From Verrucomicrobiota bacterium (GTDB lineage Bacteria > Verrucomicrobiota > Verrucomicrobiia > Chthoniobacterales > JAFAMB01), in the NCBI GenBank assembly GCA_019246215.1, contig JAFAQT010000031.1, positions 1-44,092 on the forward strand: DNA of 44,092 nucleotides, read 5' to 3'. The position numbers were made by a program, and so were the translations under genes. Below, piece after piece: positions 1-9,173 of the stretch. The stretch's first letter is position 1. Each line of letters opens with the position of its first letter. The notes under the pieces are model-generated. The model worked only from the letters and a program-made list of their open reading frames with translations. It was not told where the DNA came from and did no database searches.

Positions 1-170
1 CTCCAAAGAACCGGCTCCAGAACTCTGGAAGATGAAGCGGCCCTCAACGGTTCTGGACAGACAGTGGTAAAAACCCTGCCCCTCGGCTTTGACCCGGGGA
101 AAACGCATAAGCGAGGGCTACATTACACAACATAGAATAAAAGTGTAGATCAAATTAAACATTCGCCGCA

Positions 171-246
171 ACATTTGACCTGTCCGTGCCACAACCCCAC
201 ATTTGACCTGTCCCCTTCATAACCTTCTGTCCCCTTCATAACCTTC
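171..246. repeat. Modular short repeat: two copies of acatttgacctgtcc (171-185, 200-214) followed by a perfect 19-bp tandem duplication tgtccccttcataaccttc (209-227, 228-246)
   Basis: Read directly from the sequence; both units are identical over the stated spans. Confidence 0.9.
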
Positions 247-515
247 TTGGACTGTGCGGCCAACGCTTTGCCGTTATCGCGCTCCAAGATCCGATCCTCT
301 CCGAGCGGATCGTTCTTGCCGGCGATCAAACCGTGGATCGGATCAGCCGCAACTGGTCATGACCATTCAGATCTTCGTAGCCCAAGACCAAGCCATGAAT
401 CCGCTGACTGAGAAGTTCCTGAACGCTGTGTCGATCTAGCGCTGGTCACGGTAGTCGATGAAACACCCGCTAAAATCTCGCAACAACCCGCCGTGGCGCT
501 CAAATACGCGAAGGA
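247..515 (-). pseudogene. Decayed IS1380-family transposase fragment
   Basis: Reverse-strand translation pieced across frames gives ...CFIDYRDQR* / ALDRHSVQELLSQRIHGLVLGYEDLNGHDQLRL / DPIHGLIAGKNDPLGEDRILERDNGKALAAQSKK. The GYEDLN.HD.LR.DP core and ERDNGKALA resemble IS1380 transposases. At least two frameshifts and no intact ORF. Confidence 0.75.
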
Positions 516-622
516 TTAAGCCGCCCGATCGCTAGAGAGGTAGCCGCCTCCGAAATCTACCTCTACGTTCCGGTTACCTGATTCTTAAAATAGCCAACGT
601 CGTTCTCTACACTCTGTCATCG

Positions 623-689
623 AAGCGGCGTCCTTTTTGTAAAGTTAACTTGCTGAACACAAAGAACTTACAAAATCAGGGCGCCGCTT
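623..689. repeat. Imperfect inverted repeat / long stem-loop (arms 623-646 and 665-689)
   Basis: aagcggcgtcctttttgtaaagtt pairs with aacttacaaaatcagggcgccgctt with few mismatches and an 18-nt loop. Lies just downstream of the minus-strand glycosyltransferase. Confidence 0.7.
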
Positions 690-724
690 TGCTAGTTTGT
701 TTGTGAGTTTTTCAGGTTAGGGGG

Positions 725-1891
725 TTACGTCAACGCTTTCTTTCGCCACTGTTCGATAGCCTCAAAATAAGCCGATTCGAGAAATTCAGTCTGGCGCGGC
801 TGCGCGAATTCAGTGGCTACCGTCCGTGAGGCAGATGCGCCTAACGTTTTCCAGCGTGGAGGATCTTCAACGAGGTTGAATAGAGAGTTTACCAGTCCGT
901 CATCGTCTCGTTCCGCGACCAGCAACCCGTTCACGCCATCAGTCACCGCTTCGGGAATTCCACCGTGGCGAGTTGCCACCACGGGCAGCCCGCTGGCCAT
1001 GGCCTCAAGCATTGAATTTGGAATCCCCTCCTCATTTGAATCTGGAGGCAATTCACTCGGATGCATAAAAATGTGCGCCTTTTCGTACAGCGCGCGCAGT
1101 TGGGATTGACCGAGAAATCCAAGAAAGACAACGACATTTTGCAGACCCAATTGTCGCACCAATTGTTCCAGCTCTCGACGCAATGGACCGTCGCCCGCGA
1201 TCAGGAACCTGGATCTTGGAAATGCTTTTACGAATCGGGCGAATGCTCGCAAAGCCGTTACCAAACCTTTCTTGGGAACTAATCGACAAGCTTGAACAAT
1301 TGTCCATGCGCCTGCTACCGGAACGTTTCTGGCCAAGTACGGAAATTCCTCCAATGGAATTCCCGTGCGGTTCAACCGAATTTTTTGCGGATCGCAATCA
1401 AGTTCAATCAGTCGCTGCGCGATAGATCGACTGCGAACCAGTACAAGCGGCACTAGCCGAAGGAGCTTCCTTAACTTGGCTTCGTAATCTCGCTCGTTTT
1501 TCCGGCGTTGAACGTCCATCCCGTGGAACGAAACGACGCATGGGCGATCCCATCTCTCGATGAGTGGCAGCAGATGGACGCCGGTATTCCCGAAATAAAT
1601 GTGCATGAGATCCGGATTCCGCCGCAGGAGCACGCGCCGGATGACTTCGAACTCGCCCCTGTACACTAAGGCAGGCGCTCTGACCAGATACTTCAACCGC
1701 CCCCGAAAAACAGGACTTAGGTTGGAGCTTTTAAGCAACTCTAGATCTTGAAATGGATAGAGCGCCGCATTTTCCCTGATTTTCGCGATAACAAATGTAT
1801 GGACCCTTTGCAGTGAAGTGATCTGACGATAGATGTGAAGCATCTCCGCCTTGAGAAAATAGGTGCAAAAACTGGCAACGATCGGTTTCAT
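725..1891 (-). CDS. Family 4 glycosyltransferase
   Basis: GT4/GT-B C-terminal signature EEGIPNSMLEAMASGLPVVATRHGGIPEAVTDGVNGLLV; 388 aa ORF. Confidence 0.88.
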   Translation of the reverse strand: MKPIVASFCTYFLKAEMLHIYRQITSLQRVHTFVIAKIRENAALYPFQDLELLKSSNLSPVFRGRLKYLVRAPALVYRGEFEVIRRVLLRRNPDLMHIYFGNTGVHLLPLIERWDRPCVVSFHGMDVQRRKNERDYEAKLRKLLRLVPLVLVRSRSIAQRLIELDCDPQKIRLNRTGIPLEEFPYLARNVPVAGAWTIVQACRLVPKKGLVTALRAFARFVKAFPRSRFLIAGDGPLRRELEQLVRQLGLQNVVVFLGFLGQSQLRALYEKAHIFMHPSELPPDSNEEGIPNSMLEAMASGLPVVATRHGGIPEAVTDGVNGLLVAERDDDGLVNSLFNLVEDPPRWKTLGASASRTVATEFAQPRQTEFLESAYFEAIEQWRKKALT

Positions 1892-2010
1892 TTTGAATTT
1901 GAAGCAGCAGCCGAGGGTCCCACAGGTTCTTCATAAGCGAGGAGACAGGACCGGTTCGCTTTTCAACGCTTGCCCCCGACCTCCTTCCCAAAGAGTTCCC
2001 CACGACCAGT

Positions 2011-3075
2011 TCAAGGGTTTAAAAGCGTTTGCAGCGCCATTTTGAAATCTTCAACACCGCGGCCGTTTGCGGCAATCATCGGCACTATGACCTTATCGGA
2101 AAATCTGTTCCGGATAATTGCCAGATTCTCTTCAACGCCGTGCAAATCCATCTTATTGGCCGCAATAATCCATGGTCGTTGACTCAGCGTCGGATCGTAC
2201 AGGTCGAGTTCGCGGCGCAGGCAACGGAGGTCCTCGATCGGATTACGTCCTTCGCTGCCGGCGATATCGAGAACGAACACCAACAACTTACAACGAACAA
2301 TATGCCTGAGGAAGTCATGGCCCAATCCCATGTTCTGATGCGCTCCCTGGATGAGGCCTGGGATATCCGCGACCGTTGCGCGCTTGTATCCTTCAAATTC
2401 CACAACCCCAACTGCGGGGTTCAAGGTAGTGAACGGATAAGGCGCAATCTTGGGATGTGCGGCAGAAACCTTGCCAAGCAGGGTCGATTTGCCAGCATTC
2501 GGATAACCGACTAGCCCGACATCAGCAATCTTTCGCAGTTCCAGGAGAAAATAGCCTTCTTCACCCGGTTCACCTTCGGTGAACTGCCGCGGAGCGCGAT
2601 TAGTGGAGCTTTTGAAATGTGTGTTTCCTTTGCCGCCGGACCCGCCCCTGCACAAGACCAATTCCTGATTTTCCTGACACAGATCAGCCACCAATTCACA
2701 ATCGCCCGGCGAAATCACTGGCTTGGGTGGGGGCACATCCAATGTCTCCTCTATCAGAGGCAGCTCGAAAATTCGAGATGGTATCCGGTAGATGAGCGTG
2801 CCTGCGGGCACTTTGTAGACAGCGTCTTTGCCCGCTTTTCCGTACATGTTCTTGCCCATTCCATGTTCGCCACGCGACGCTTTCAGTAGCGGCTGAAAAT
2901 AAAAGGCCACCAGGTTGTCGGTATGCACATCAGTTCGAAAGACGATATCCCCGCCTTTTCCACCGTTCCCGCCGTTTGGGCCGCCTCGCGGCACAAATTT
3001 TTCCCGCCGAAAACTGACGCACCCGTTTCCGCCATCTCCAGCCTTTGCATGAATTCTGATCCGATCAACAAACAT
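2011..3075 (-). CDS. obgE: GTPase Obg
   Basis: Glycine-rich Obg fold (MFVDRIRIHAKAGDGGNGCVSFRREKFVPRGGPNGGNGGKGGD) and G1 motif GYPNAGKSTLL, DIPGLI, NKMD. Confidence 0.96.
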   Translation of the reverse strand: MFVDRIRIHAKAGDGGNGCVSFRREKFVPRGGPNGGNGGKGGDIVFRTDVHTDNLVAFYFQPLLKASRGEHGMGKNMYGKAGKDAVYKVPAGTLIYRIPSRIFELPLIEETLDVPPPKPVISPGDCELVADLCQENQELVLCRGGSGGKGNTHFKSSTNRAPRQFTEGEPGEEGYFLLELRKIADVGLVGYPNAGKSTLLGKVSAAHPKIAPYPFTTLNPAVGVVEFEGYKRATVADIPGLIQGAHQNMGLGHDFLRHIVRCKLLVFVLDIAGSEGRNPIEDLRCLRRELDLYDPTLSQRPWIIAANKMDLHGVEENLAIIRNRFSDKVIVPMIAANGRGVEDFKMALQTLLNP

Positions 3076-3136
3076 GAGCGTTCATCGTTCACCGTTGGGC
3101 GAAAGTGAACGTGATAGGCGAACCGAGGACGTTACG

Positions 3137-4339
3137 CTAAGCTAGGAGCGATTCGTACATTTTTTTTGTTTCGGCAGCGATTGTCGACCAGCTGAACTTT
3201 TCGACAGCTCGCTCGCGCCCAGCTTCTCCGAAGGCTTTGCGTAATGCTGGGTCGGCCATTAATAGATTTATTTTCTCAGCCATATCGCGAGAGAATTTGT
3301 CTGGATTTAGTGGCTCGAAGGGGGTCGTCTTCATCTGTTCCAGGGGCACAAGAAACCCGGTTTCTCCATCAACCACAACCTCTTTAATTCCTCCGACAGC
3401 TGCCGCAACAACCGCGGTTTCACAGGCCATTGCCTCAAGATTGATGATTCCAAAGGGTTCGTAGATTGAGGGGCAGACGAAGACAGCCGCATGGGTGTAA
3501 AGCTGATAAACAACCTCTTTTGTCACCATTTCGTCAATCCAGATGACCCCTTCTCTCTTGCTTATGGCTTCTGTCACAGCGCGTTGCATTTCCTGGGCAA
3601 TCTCGGGCGTGTCAGGTGCGCCAGCACAAAGAACGATCTGGAATCCCGGGTCCATATATTTGATCGCGTTGACGAGATGGATGATACCCTTCTGCCGGGC
3701 GATCCGACCGACAAATAATACAAATGGTTTGCTGGAATCTATCCCGTACTTTGGCAGCCGGTCACTGGATTTGCGGGGGTAATATTCTTCAGGATCAATA
3801 CCGTTGTAGATAATGCGAATTCGCGCAGGATCGATATTGAAGAGTCGCAGGACGTCGCTCCGCGTTCCCTCAGAGACAGCGACCACCGCATCCGCCATTT
3901 CGGTCGCCGTTTTTTCCAGCCAGGTAGAACAATCGTAGCCGTAGCCCAACTGTTCACGTTTCCACGGTCGAAGCGGTTCCAGCGAATGAACGGTCAGAAC
4001 CATTGGGACATGGTAATTGAGTTTGGCCAAAATACCGCCGAAATGAGAGTACCAAGTGTGGCAATGGACTATATCAGCGTCCAAACCTACCGTGTTGAAA
4101 TCGATGCAACGCCGGATCGCTCCAAACACCGAATTCAGATTCTTAGGGCAACGGAAGACCGCGCTGTTGACCCCAAATCCTCTTACACTCAAATGTGGCT
4201 GATCGAATTCCTGATCCCCAAAACAGCGCACCTCGACGTCCATTATTTTCGCCAGTTCACGACTCAGGTAATCGACGTGAACCCCGGCGCCCCCATAAAT
4301 GTTAGGGGGGTACTCGTTCGTTAGAAAGAGGGCTTTCAT
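3137..4339 (-). CDS. GT4-type glycogen synthase / glycosyltransferase (actinobacterial GlgA/GlgM-like)
   Basis: MKALFLTNEYPPNIYGGAGVHVDYLSRELAK N-terminus; FVGRIARQKGI; CPSIYEPFGIINLEAMACETAVVAAAVGGIKEVV. Start set at internal ATG 4339. Confidence 0.82.
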   Translation of the reverse strand: MKALFLTNEYPPNIYGGAGVHVDYLSRELAKIMDVEVRCFGDQEFDQPHLSVRGFGVNSAVFRCPKNLNSVFGAIRRCIDFNTVGLDADIVHCHTWYSHFGGILAKLNYHVPMVLTVHSLEPLRPWKREQLGYGYDCSTWLEKTATEMADAVVAVSEGTRSDVLRLFNIDPARIRIIYNGIDPEEYYPRKSSDRLPKYGIDSSKPFVLFVGRIARQKGIIHLVNAIKYMDPGFQIVLCAGAPDTPEIAQEMQRAVTEAISKREGVIWIDEMVTKEVVYQLYTHAAVFVCPSIYEPFGIINLEAMACETAVVAAAVGGIKEVVVDGETGFLVPLEQMKTTPFEPLNPDKFSRDMAEKINLLMADPALRKAFGEAGRERAVEKFSWSTIAAETKKMYESLLA

Positions 4340-4411
4340 GCTGGCATTAAGAATTGAAGACGACCAGAAGGCAAGCAGGAGAAGCGCTTCCACCGAGCGG
4401 TGTTACTTCTC

Positions 4412-6496
4412 TTATTTGAAGACAATCGGGATAATCAGAATGGCTACGATGTTCGCAACTTTGATCATGGGATTGATGGCGGGGCCTGAGGTGTCTTTGT
4501 ACGGATCGCCGACCGTATCGCCAGTGACAGCAGCTTGGTGCGCGGGAGATCCTTTCCCGCCGTGGTGACCTTCCTCGATATATTTCTTGGCGTTGTCCCA
4601 TGCGCCGCCGCCGGAAGTCATTGAGATCGCAACAAACAATCCAGTCACAATCGTCCCGACCAGAACAGCTCCCAGCATCACATATCCAAAAAACGATGCC
4701 ACTAGGACAAACACCACTGGGAGAAGCGCCGGAACAATCATCTCCTTCAGAGCTGCTTTGGTGACGATATCCACGCATTTTCCGTATTCTGGGGTTTCAG
4801 TTCCGGTCAAAATCCCAGGTTTACTCTGCAGCTGTCGGCGCACTTCTTTCACGACTGCACCGGCAGCTTTTCCGACAGCTTGCATGCTGAGCGAACTGAA
4901 AAGAAAGGGCAAGAGTCCGCCAACGAATAGTCCGATGATAACTTTGGGCTGTTCCAGCGAATATTCAGAAGAATGCGTTTCGTGACCCCCGAGAGAAGAG
5001 AAATGAGCCCTCAGTTCCGAGACATAGGAACCAAAAAGAACTAGGGCTGCCAATCCGGCGGAAGCAATCGCGTAGCCCTTTGTAACCGCTTTCATTGTGT
5101 TTCCGACTGCATCCAATTCGTCGGTTACCGCCCTAGTCGATTTAGGCAAGTCGCTCATCACAGCCACTCCGCCCGCGTTATCGGTAATCGGACCGAACGC
5201 ATCGAGGGAAATGATTGTCCCGGCCATGGAGAGCATGCTCATCACTGCGATTGCGATCCCGTAAAGTCCAACGCACGAATAACTCAGGATGATCGCAAGC
5301 CCGATAAAGATCACCGGCAAAGCTGTCGCTTGCTGACCGATCGCTAGACCGGAAATGATATTGGTAGCGTGACCGGTCTCTGACGCGAGCGCAATACTGC
5401 GAACTGGTTTGAACGCCGTCGACGTGTAGTAATTCGTGATCGCAACGATGATTCCTGTCATCACCAGGCCGATCAGAGTGGCCAGATAAATCTGTCTGGA
5501 CGTGTAAGCGGATGGTCCAACCTGAATCGTGGCTGGAAATAGTAACTTTGTTGCAGGCCAGTAAAGAATTGCGGAGACAAGCGCGTTCACCCCGACTGCC
5601 TCCACCAGTACCTGTGTCGGACCCGTTTTCCGAAAGCTCACCCACCAAATCGCCACAATCGCACCGATTACCGAGATCCCACCCAACAGGAAAGGGTAAA
5701 CAATGGCCGCGGGCGAATTTTGAACGGTCAGGGACCCTATAAGCATCGCCCCGATAACGCTCACCGCATACGTCTCGAAGACATCCGCAGCCATCCCAGC
5801 ACAGTCTCCCACGTTATCGCCGACGTTATCCGCGATGGTGGCGGGATTCCGAGGATCGTCCTCCTCGAGTTGACTCTCGATTTTGCCGACCAAATCGGCC
5901 CCGACGTCCGCGGCCTTCGTATAGATGCCGCCGCCTAAACGGGCAAAAACGCTGATCAGACTGGCTCCGAGCGCTAACCCAACCAGACTGTTGACGGCTC
6001 TCTCCTGGCTTCCAAGGACCGCTTCTCCGACCTTGTAATACAGTCCTACCGATAATAAAGCGAGACCGACAACCAGCAATCCCGTCACCGCCCCGCCGTT
6101 AAAGGCGACGCGAAGCGCCGCATGCTTTGAACTCATGGCGGCCTGTGCGGTGCGCGAATTTGACAACACAGCGATACGCATGCCGATGTATCCGGCGGCC
6201 ATTGAGCAAGCGGCTCCGAGAAGGAACCCAAGCGACGTATAAAAACCTCTGGCAAAAACCAGGATCACGAAAATCACAGTTGCGATCAGGCCCACGGACA
6301 CGACCTGTCGATGCAGGTACGCCTTTGCCCCTTCCTCCACAGCGCCGGAGATCTGAATCATGCGGTCATTGCCGGCAGAACACGAAATCACCGAACGAAC
6401 GAGATAATAAGCGAAGCCTAGACCCACGAGTCCGCACAACAGGGCTAACCAAACACCAGAGTTTGAAAGGAAGGTTAAAAAAAAAGGAAACATCAT
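4412..6496 (-). CDS. hppA: Membrane-bound (vacuolar-type) proton-translocating pyrophosphatase
   Basis: Multi-TM 694 aa; [78 protein letters not shown]. Confidence 0.96.
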   Translation of the reverse strand: MMFPFFLTFLSNSGVWLALLCGLVGLGFAYYLVRSVISCSAGNDRMIQISGAVEEGAKAYLHRQVVSVGLIATVIFVILVFARGFYTSLGFLLGAACSMAAGYIGMRIAVLSNSRTAQAAMSSKHAALRVAFNGGAVTGLLVVGLALLSVGLYYKVGEAVLGSQERAVNSLVGLALGASLISVFARLGGGIYTKAADVGADLVGKIESQLEEDDPRNPATIADNVGDNVGDCAGMAADVFETYAVSVIGAMLIGSLTVQNSPAAIVYPFLLGGISVIGAIVAIWWVSFRKTGPTQVLVEAVGVNALVSAILYWPATKLLFPATIQVGPSAYTSRQIYLATLIGLVMTGIIVAITNYYTSTAFKPVRSIALASETGHATNIISGLAIGQQATALPVIFIGLAIILSYSCVGLYGIAIAVMSMLSMAGTIISLDAFGPITDNAGGVAVMSDLPKSTRAVTDELDAVGNTMKAVTKGYAIASAGLAALVLFGSYVSELRAHFSSLGGHETHSSEYSLEQPKVIIGLFVGGLLPFLFSSLSMQAVGKAAGAVVKEVRRQLQSKPGILTGTETPEYGKCVDIVTKAALKEMIVPALLPVVFVLVASFFGYVMLGAVLVGTIVTGLFVAISMTSGGGAWDNAKKYIEEGHHGGKGSPAHQAAVTGDTVGDPYKDTSGPAINPMIKVANIVAILIIPIVFK

Positions 6497-6559
6497 AATT
6501 GAAGCGTGAAAGTGGGAATCAGTGGCTGACCAACTGCACCTTTACAACCTGCAACGCAA

Positions 6560-7459
6560 TCATTTTCTCACGTCGCTCAGGATTGCTTTTTGAACATGGA
6601 GACGGTTTTCGGCCTGGTCGAAGATCGTCGCGGCATGCTTTTCCAGCGTCTCGGCGCTGATTTCCCTGCCGCGGTAAGCAGGTAAACAATGCAGTACCAG
6701 CGCTTTTGGGGCTGCCCTCGCGACAAGCGGCTCGTTGATCTGAAACGCGTCAAGTTCCGCGAGACGACGAGCGCTTTCTTCTTCGAAACCCATACTGACC
6801 CAGACATCGGTATACAAAACATCCGCCTGATCAGCGCCGGCAAGAGGGTCGTCAGTTACGAAGATTCTGCTGTTTGTCATCTTTTCGAGTATGGAATCTG
6901 CCGGACGATAACTGTCTGGAGCCGCAATTCGTAGCTCGAATCCCAGCCGCTCGGCCGCCCAGATCCACGAGTACGCAACATTGTTCTTGCCGTCTCCTAT
7001 AAAGCATACCTTTAAATCGTCCAGACTCCCGCGTTTCTCCAAGATGGTGAGAAGATCGGCCATGATCTGGCAAGGATGCTCGTAGTCGGTCAAAGCGTTT
7101 ATGGTCGGTATCTGACTGTACTCAGCAAACTGCTCAATATCGGATTGAGCAAACGTGCGTATTACCGCGCCTTGAACCATTCGGCCCAAGACGCGAGCCG
7201 TGTCGATAATTGGTTCGCCTCTGCCCAGTTGAATATCGCCGCGAGAAAGGAAAATGACGGCTCCTCCCAATTCACGAATGCCAACCTCAAAACTGACACG
7301 AGTACGCGTCGAGGGTTTGCTGAAAAGCAACGCCCATGTTTGCCCATCCAGAAGCGATTCCGATGCCTTGCCCCGATTTGCCTTAAACTGAACAGACGAT
7401 TCCAGCAAAGCTACCAAGTGCTCCGCGGTCTCGGATTCGATCGAAAGAAAATGCTTCAT
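6560..7459 (-). CDS. argF: Ornithine carbamoyltransferase
   Basis: SKPSTRTRVSFEVG carbamoyl-phosphate motif and VLHCLPAYRGREIS. Start likely ATG 7459 (MKHFLSIES). Confidence 0.92.
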   Translation of the reverse strand: MKHFLSIESETAEHLVALLESSVQFKANRGKASESLLDGQTWALLFSKPSTRTRVSFEVGIRELGGAVIFLSRGDIQLGRGEPIIDTARVLGRMVQGAVIRTFAQSDIEQFAEYSQIPTINALTDYEHPCQIMADLLTILEKRGSLDDLKVCFIGDGKNNVAYSWIWAAERLGFELRIAAPDSYRPADSILEKMTNSRIFVTDDPLAGADQADVLYTDVWVSMGFEEESARRLAELDAFQINEPLVARAAPKALVLHCLPAYRGREISAETLEKHAATIFDQAENRLHVQKAILSDVRK

Positions 7460-7529
7460 AGGCTGAGGCGACCATTTAGCCAGACCGAAAATCAACAGGC
7501 TGAGATGCTCGAGAGATTTTCGCACTATG

Positions 7530-7550
7530 GAGCCGCTTTGGAAGCGGCTC
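7530..7550. repeat. Perfect 9-bp stem / 3-nt loop hairpin between argD and argF
   Basis: gagccgctt-tgg-aagcggctc; no T-run follows on either strand. Confidence 0.75.
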
Positions 7551-7633
7551 GGGACGAACTTTGGAAGTAATCAGGAATAAAACAGCGTGTGGACTCTTTT
7601 GAAGTTTGTAGGCGACTCAAGCTAAAACCGCCA

Positions 7634-8920
7634 TTACCGAGGGCGTATTTCATCCAGGCTCCTAGCCAGAATAGACACGGCCTCATCAATGTCAGTTCGA
7701 GAGACGTTGAGCGGGGGTAGCCACCGAATCACTGATGGGCCCGCCGGTACGGTCAATAGCCCGTTCTGCATCGATCTGACCACAATGACCTGCGAAGGCG
7801 TCTTTCCATTCACTGCCAGGGGCGCAAACTCTTCACCCAATTCGATTCCGAGCATCAACCCTATCCCGCGCACTTCCTTTATTCCTGGGAGAGCCGAGAG
7901 CTGCTTTTTTGCATAATCGCCATGGTTCCGGGCGTGTTGGAGCAAGCCTTCCTGCTCAATCGTCTCCAAAACGGCCAACGAGGTCGCGCAGGCCAGAGGC
8001 GTGCCTCCGTAAGTCGTTCCATGGGTTCCCGGTTTCAACAGATCGCAGAGGTCGACAGCTGCTCCTGTAAAACTGTGAATAGGCTTTTTGCGGATCCAGG
8101 TGGCGCCCAAGGGAAAACCGCCACCGATACCTTTGGCCCAACTGATAGTGTCGGGAACCAATTCCTCTTTCACGATCTCTTTCCATCCGCACCAGTTTCC
8201 AAGACGACCTAACCCGCATTGAATTTCATCCAGCATGAGCAGGAGGCCGTGGTGATCGCAGAGCCGGCGTAATCCGAGCAGAAATTCATTGCTGGCGGGA
8301 TAAATACCGCCTTCACCTTGGACCGGTTCGATCAGGATGGCTACAGTTTCGCCGGTAATCGCTTTTTCCACAGCTGCTAGCTCATTGAAAGGCAGATGTT
8401 TAAATCCGGCCAGCAACGGCGCAAATCCTTCTTTGATCTTCTCTTGGGCAGTAGCCGAAATCCCGGCTATAGTCCGCCCGTGAAACGATCGATGAAAGGT
8501 CAGGATCTCAAATTTAGGACTGCCGTTTTTGAGAGGTCCCGAGCATTCGTTGCCGAACTTTCGAGCTAGCTTGATAGCAGCTTCATTGGCCTCCGCGCCA
8601 CTGTTGGAGAAAAAGACCTTCCCCTGTACGTCAACGAGTTCGACCAGCTTACGGGCCAGTTCACCCTGGGGCCGCGTGTAATAGAGATTCGAAGTATGAA
8701 TCAGCTTGCGCGCCTGTCGGTCCAATGCCTCGATCATACGCGGATGCGCGTGCCCCAGAGTCGAAACTGCAATTCCCGCGCCGAAATCCAGATACTCTTT
8801 CCCCTCTTCGTCCCAAACGCGAGAACCCCGTCCCCGAACCAAAACAACATCGTAGCGGCTATAAGTGGGAACAACGAATTCTTCGAAGAGATTGCGGGTA
8901 TCTGGCTCGTCGGTAGGCAT
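7634..8920 (-). CDS. argD: Acetylornithine/succinylornithine aminotransferase
   Basis: Class III aminotransferase motifs: SNSGAEANEAAIKLARKF, LMLDEIQCGLGRLG, SWAKGIGGGFPLGA. Start likely ATG 8920. Confidence 0.92.
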   Translation of the reverse strand: MPTDEPDTRNLFEEFVVPTYSRYDVVLVRGRGSRVWDEEGKEYLDFGAGIAVSTLGHAHPRMIEALDRQARKLIHTSNLYYTRPQGELARKLVELVDVQGKVFFSNSGAEANEAAIKLARKFGNECSGPLKNGSPKFEILTFHRSFHGRTIAGISATAQEKIKEGFAPLLAGFKHLPFNELAAVEKAITGETVAILIEPVQGEGGIYPASNEFLLGLRRLCDHHGLLLMLDEIQCGLGRLGNWCGWKEIVKEELVPDTISWAKGIGGGFPLGATWIRKKPIHSFTGAAVDLCDLLKPGTHGTTYGGTPLACATSLAVLETIEQEGLLQHARNHGDYAKKQLSALPGIKEVRGIGLMLGIELGEEFAPLAVNGKTPSQVIVVRSMQNGLLTVPAGPSVIRWLPPLNVSRTDIDEAVSILARSLDEIRPR

Positions 8921-9173
8921 GGGAAAAGGTCGAAAGTAGCCTTTTTCGGACCTTCGCACAAGCAACAGGCTTTTAGGTTGACAGCAGGTTCGCCGAAGCT
9001 CTAATAGAAGCCCGGACTTGGTTTTTTTGCCCTTCGAAAAAAGTCAGCTTGCATAGGCGTGAGTTTCCGATCTGTGCCGGTCATTTTGAATCAAAGTATC
9101 AAGTCGATTACCGCTCCATCACACTACTGTTAACACTACGAAGCTTCCCACGCTGGAAGGAGTTACAACGATT

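Noticed and set aside
2-70. Possible C-terminus of a truncated upstream CDS (SKEPAPELWKMKRPSTVLDRQW*)
   Set aside because: Only 22 codons and no recognisable motif; cannot be supported at the window edge.
254-439. 61-aa plus-strand ORF
   Set aside because: Opposite strand of the IS1380 transposase relic, which explains the sequence better.
2029-2514. 161-aa plus-strand ORF
   Set aside because: Fully antisense to obgE; no recognisable domain.
8966-9173. Riboswitch or regulatory leader upstream of the sugar importer
   Set aside because: An SD is visible but I could not identify a defined promoter, operator or riboswitch motif.
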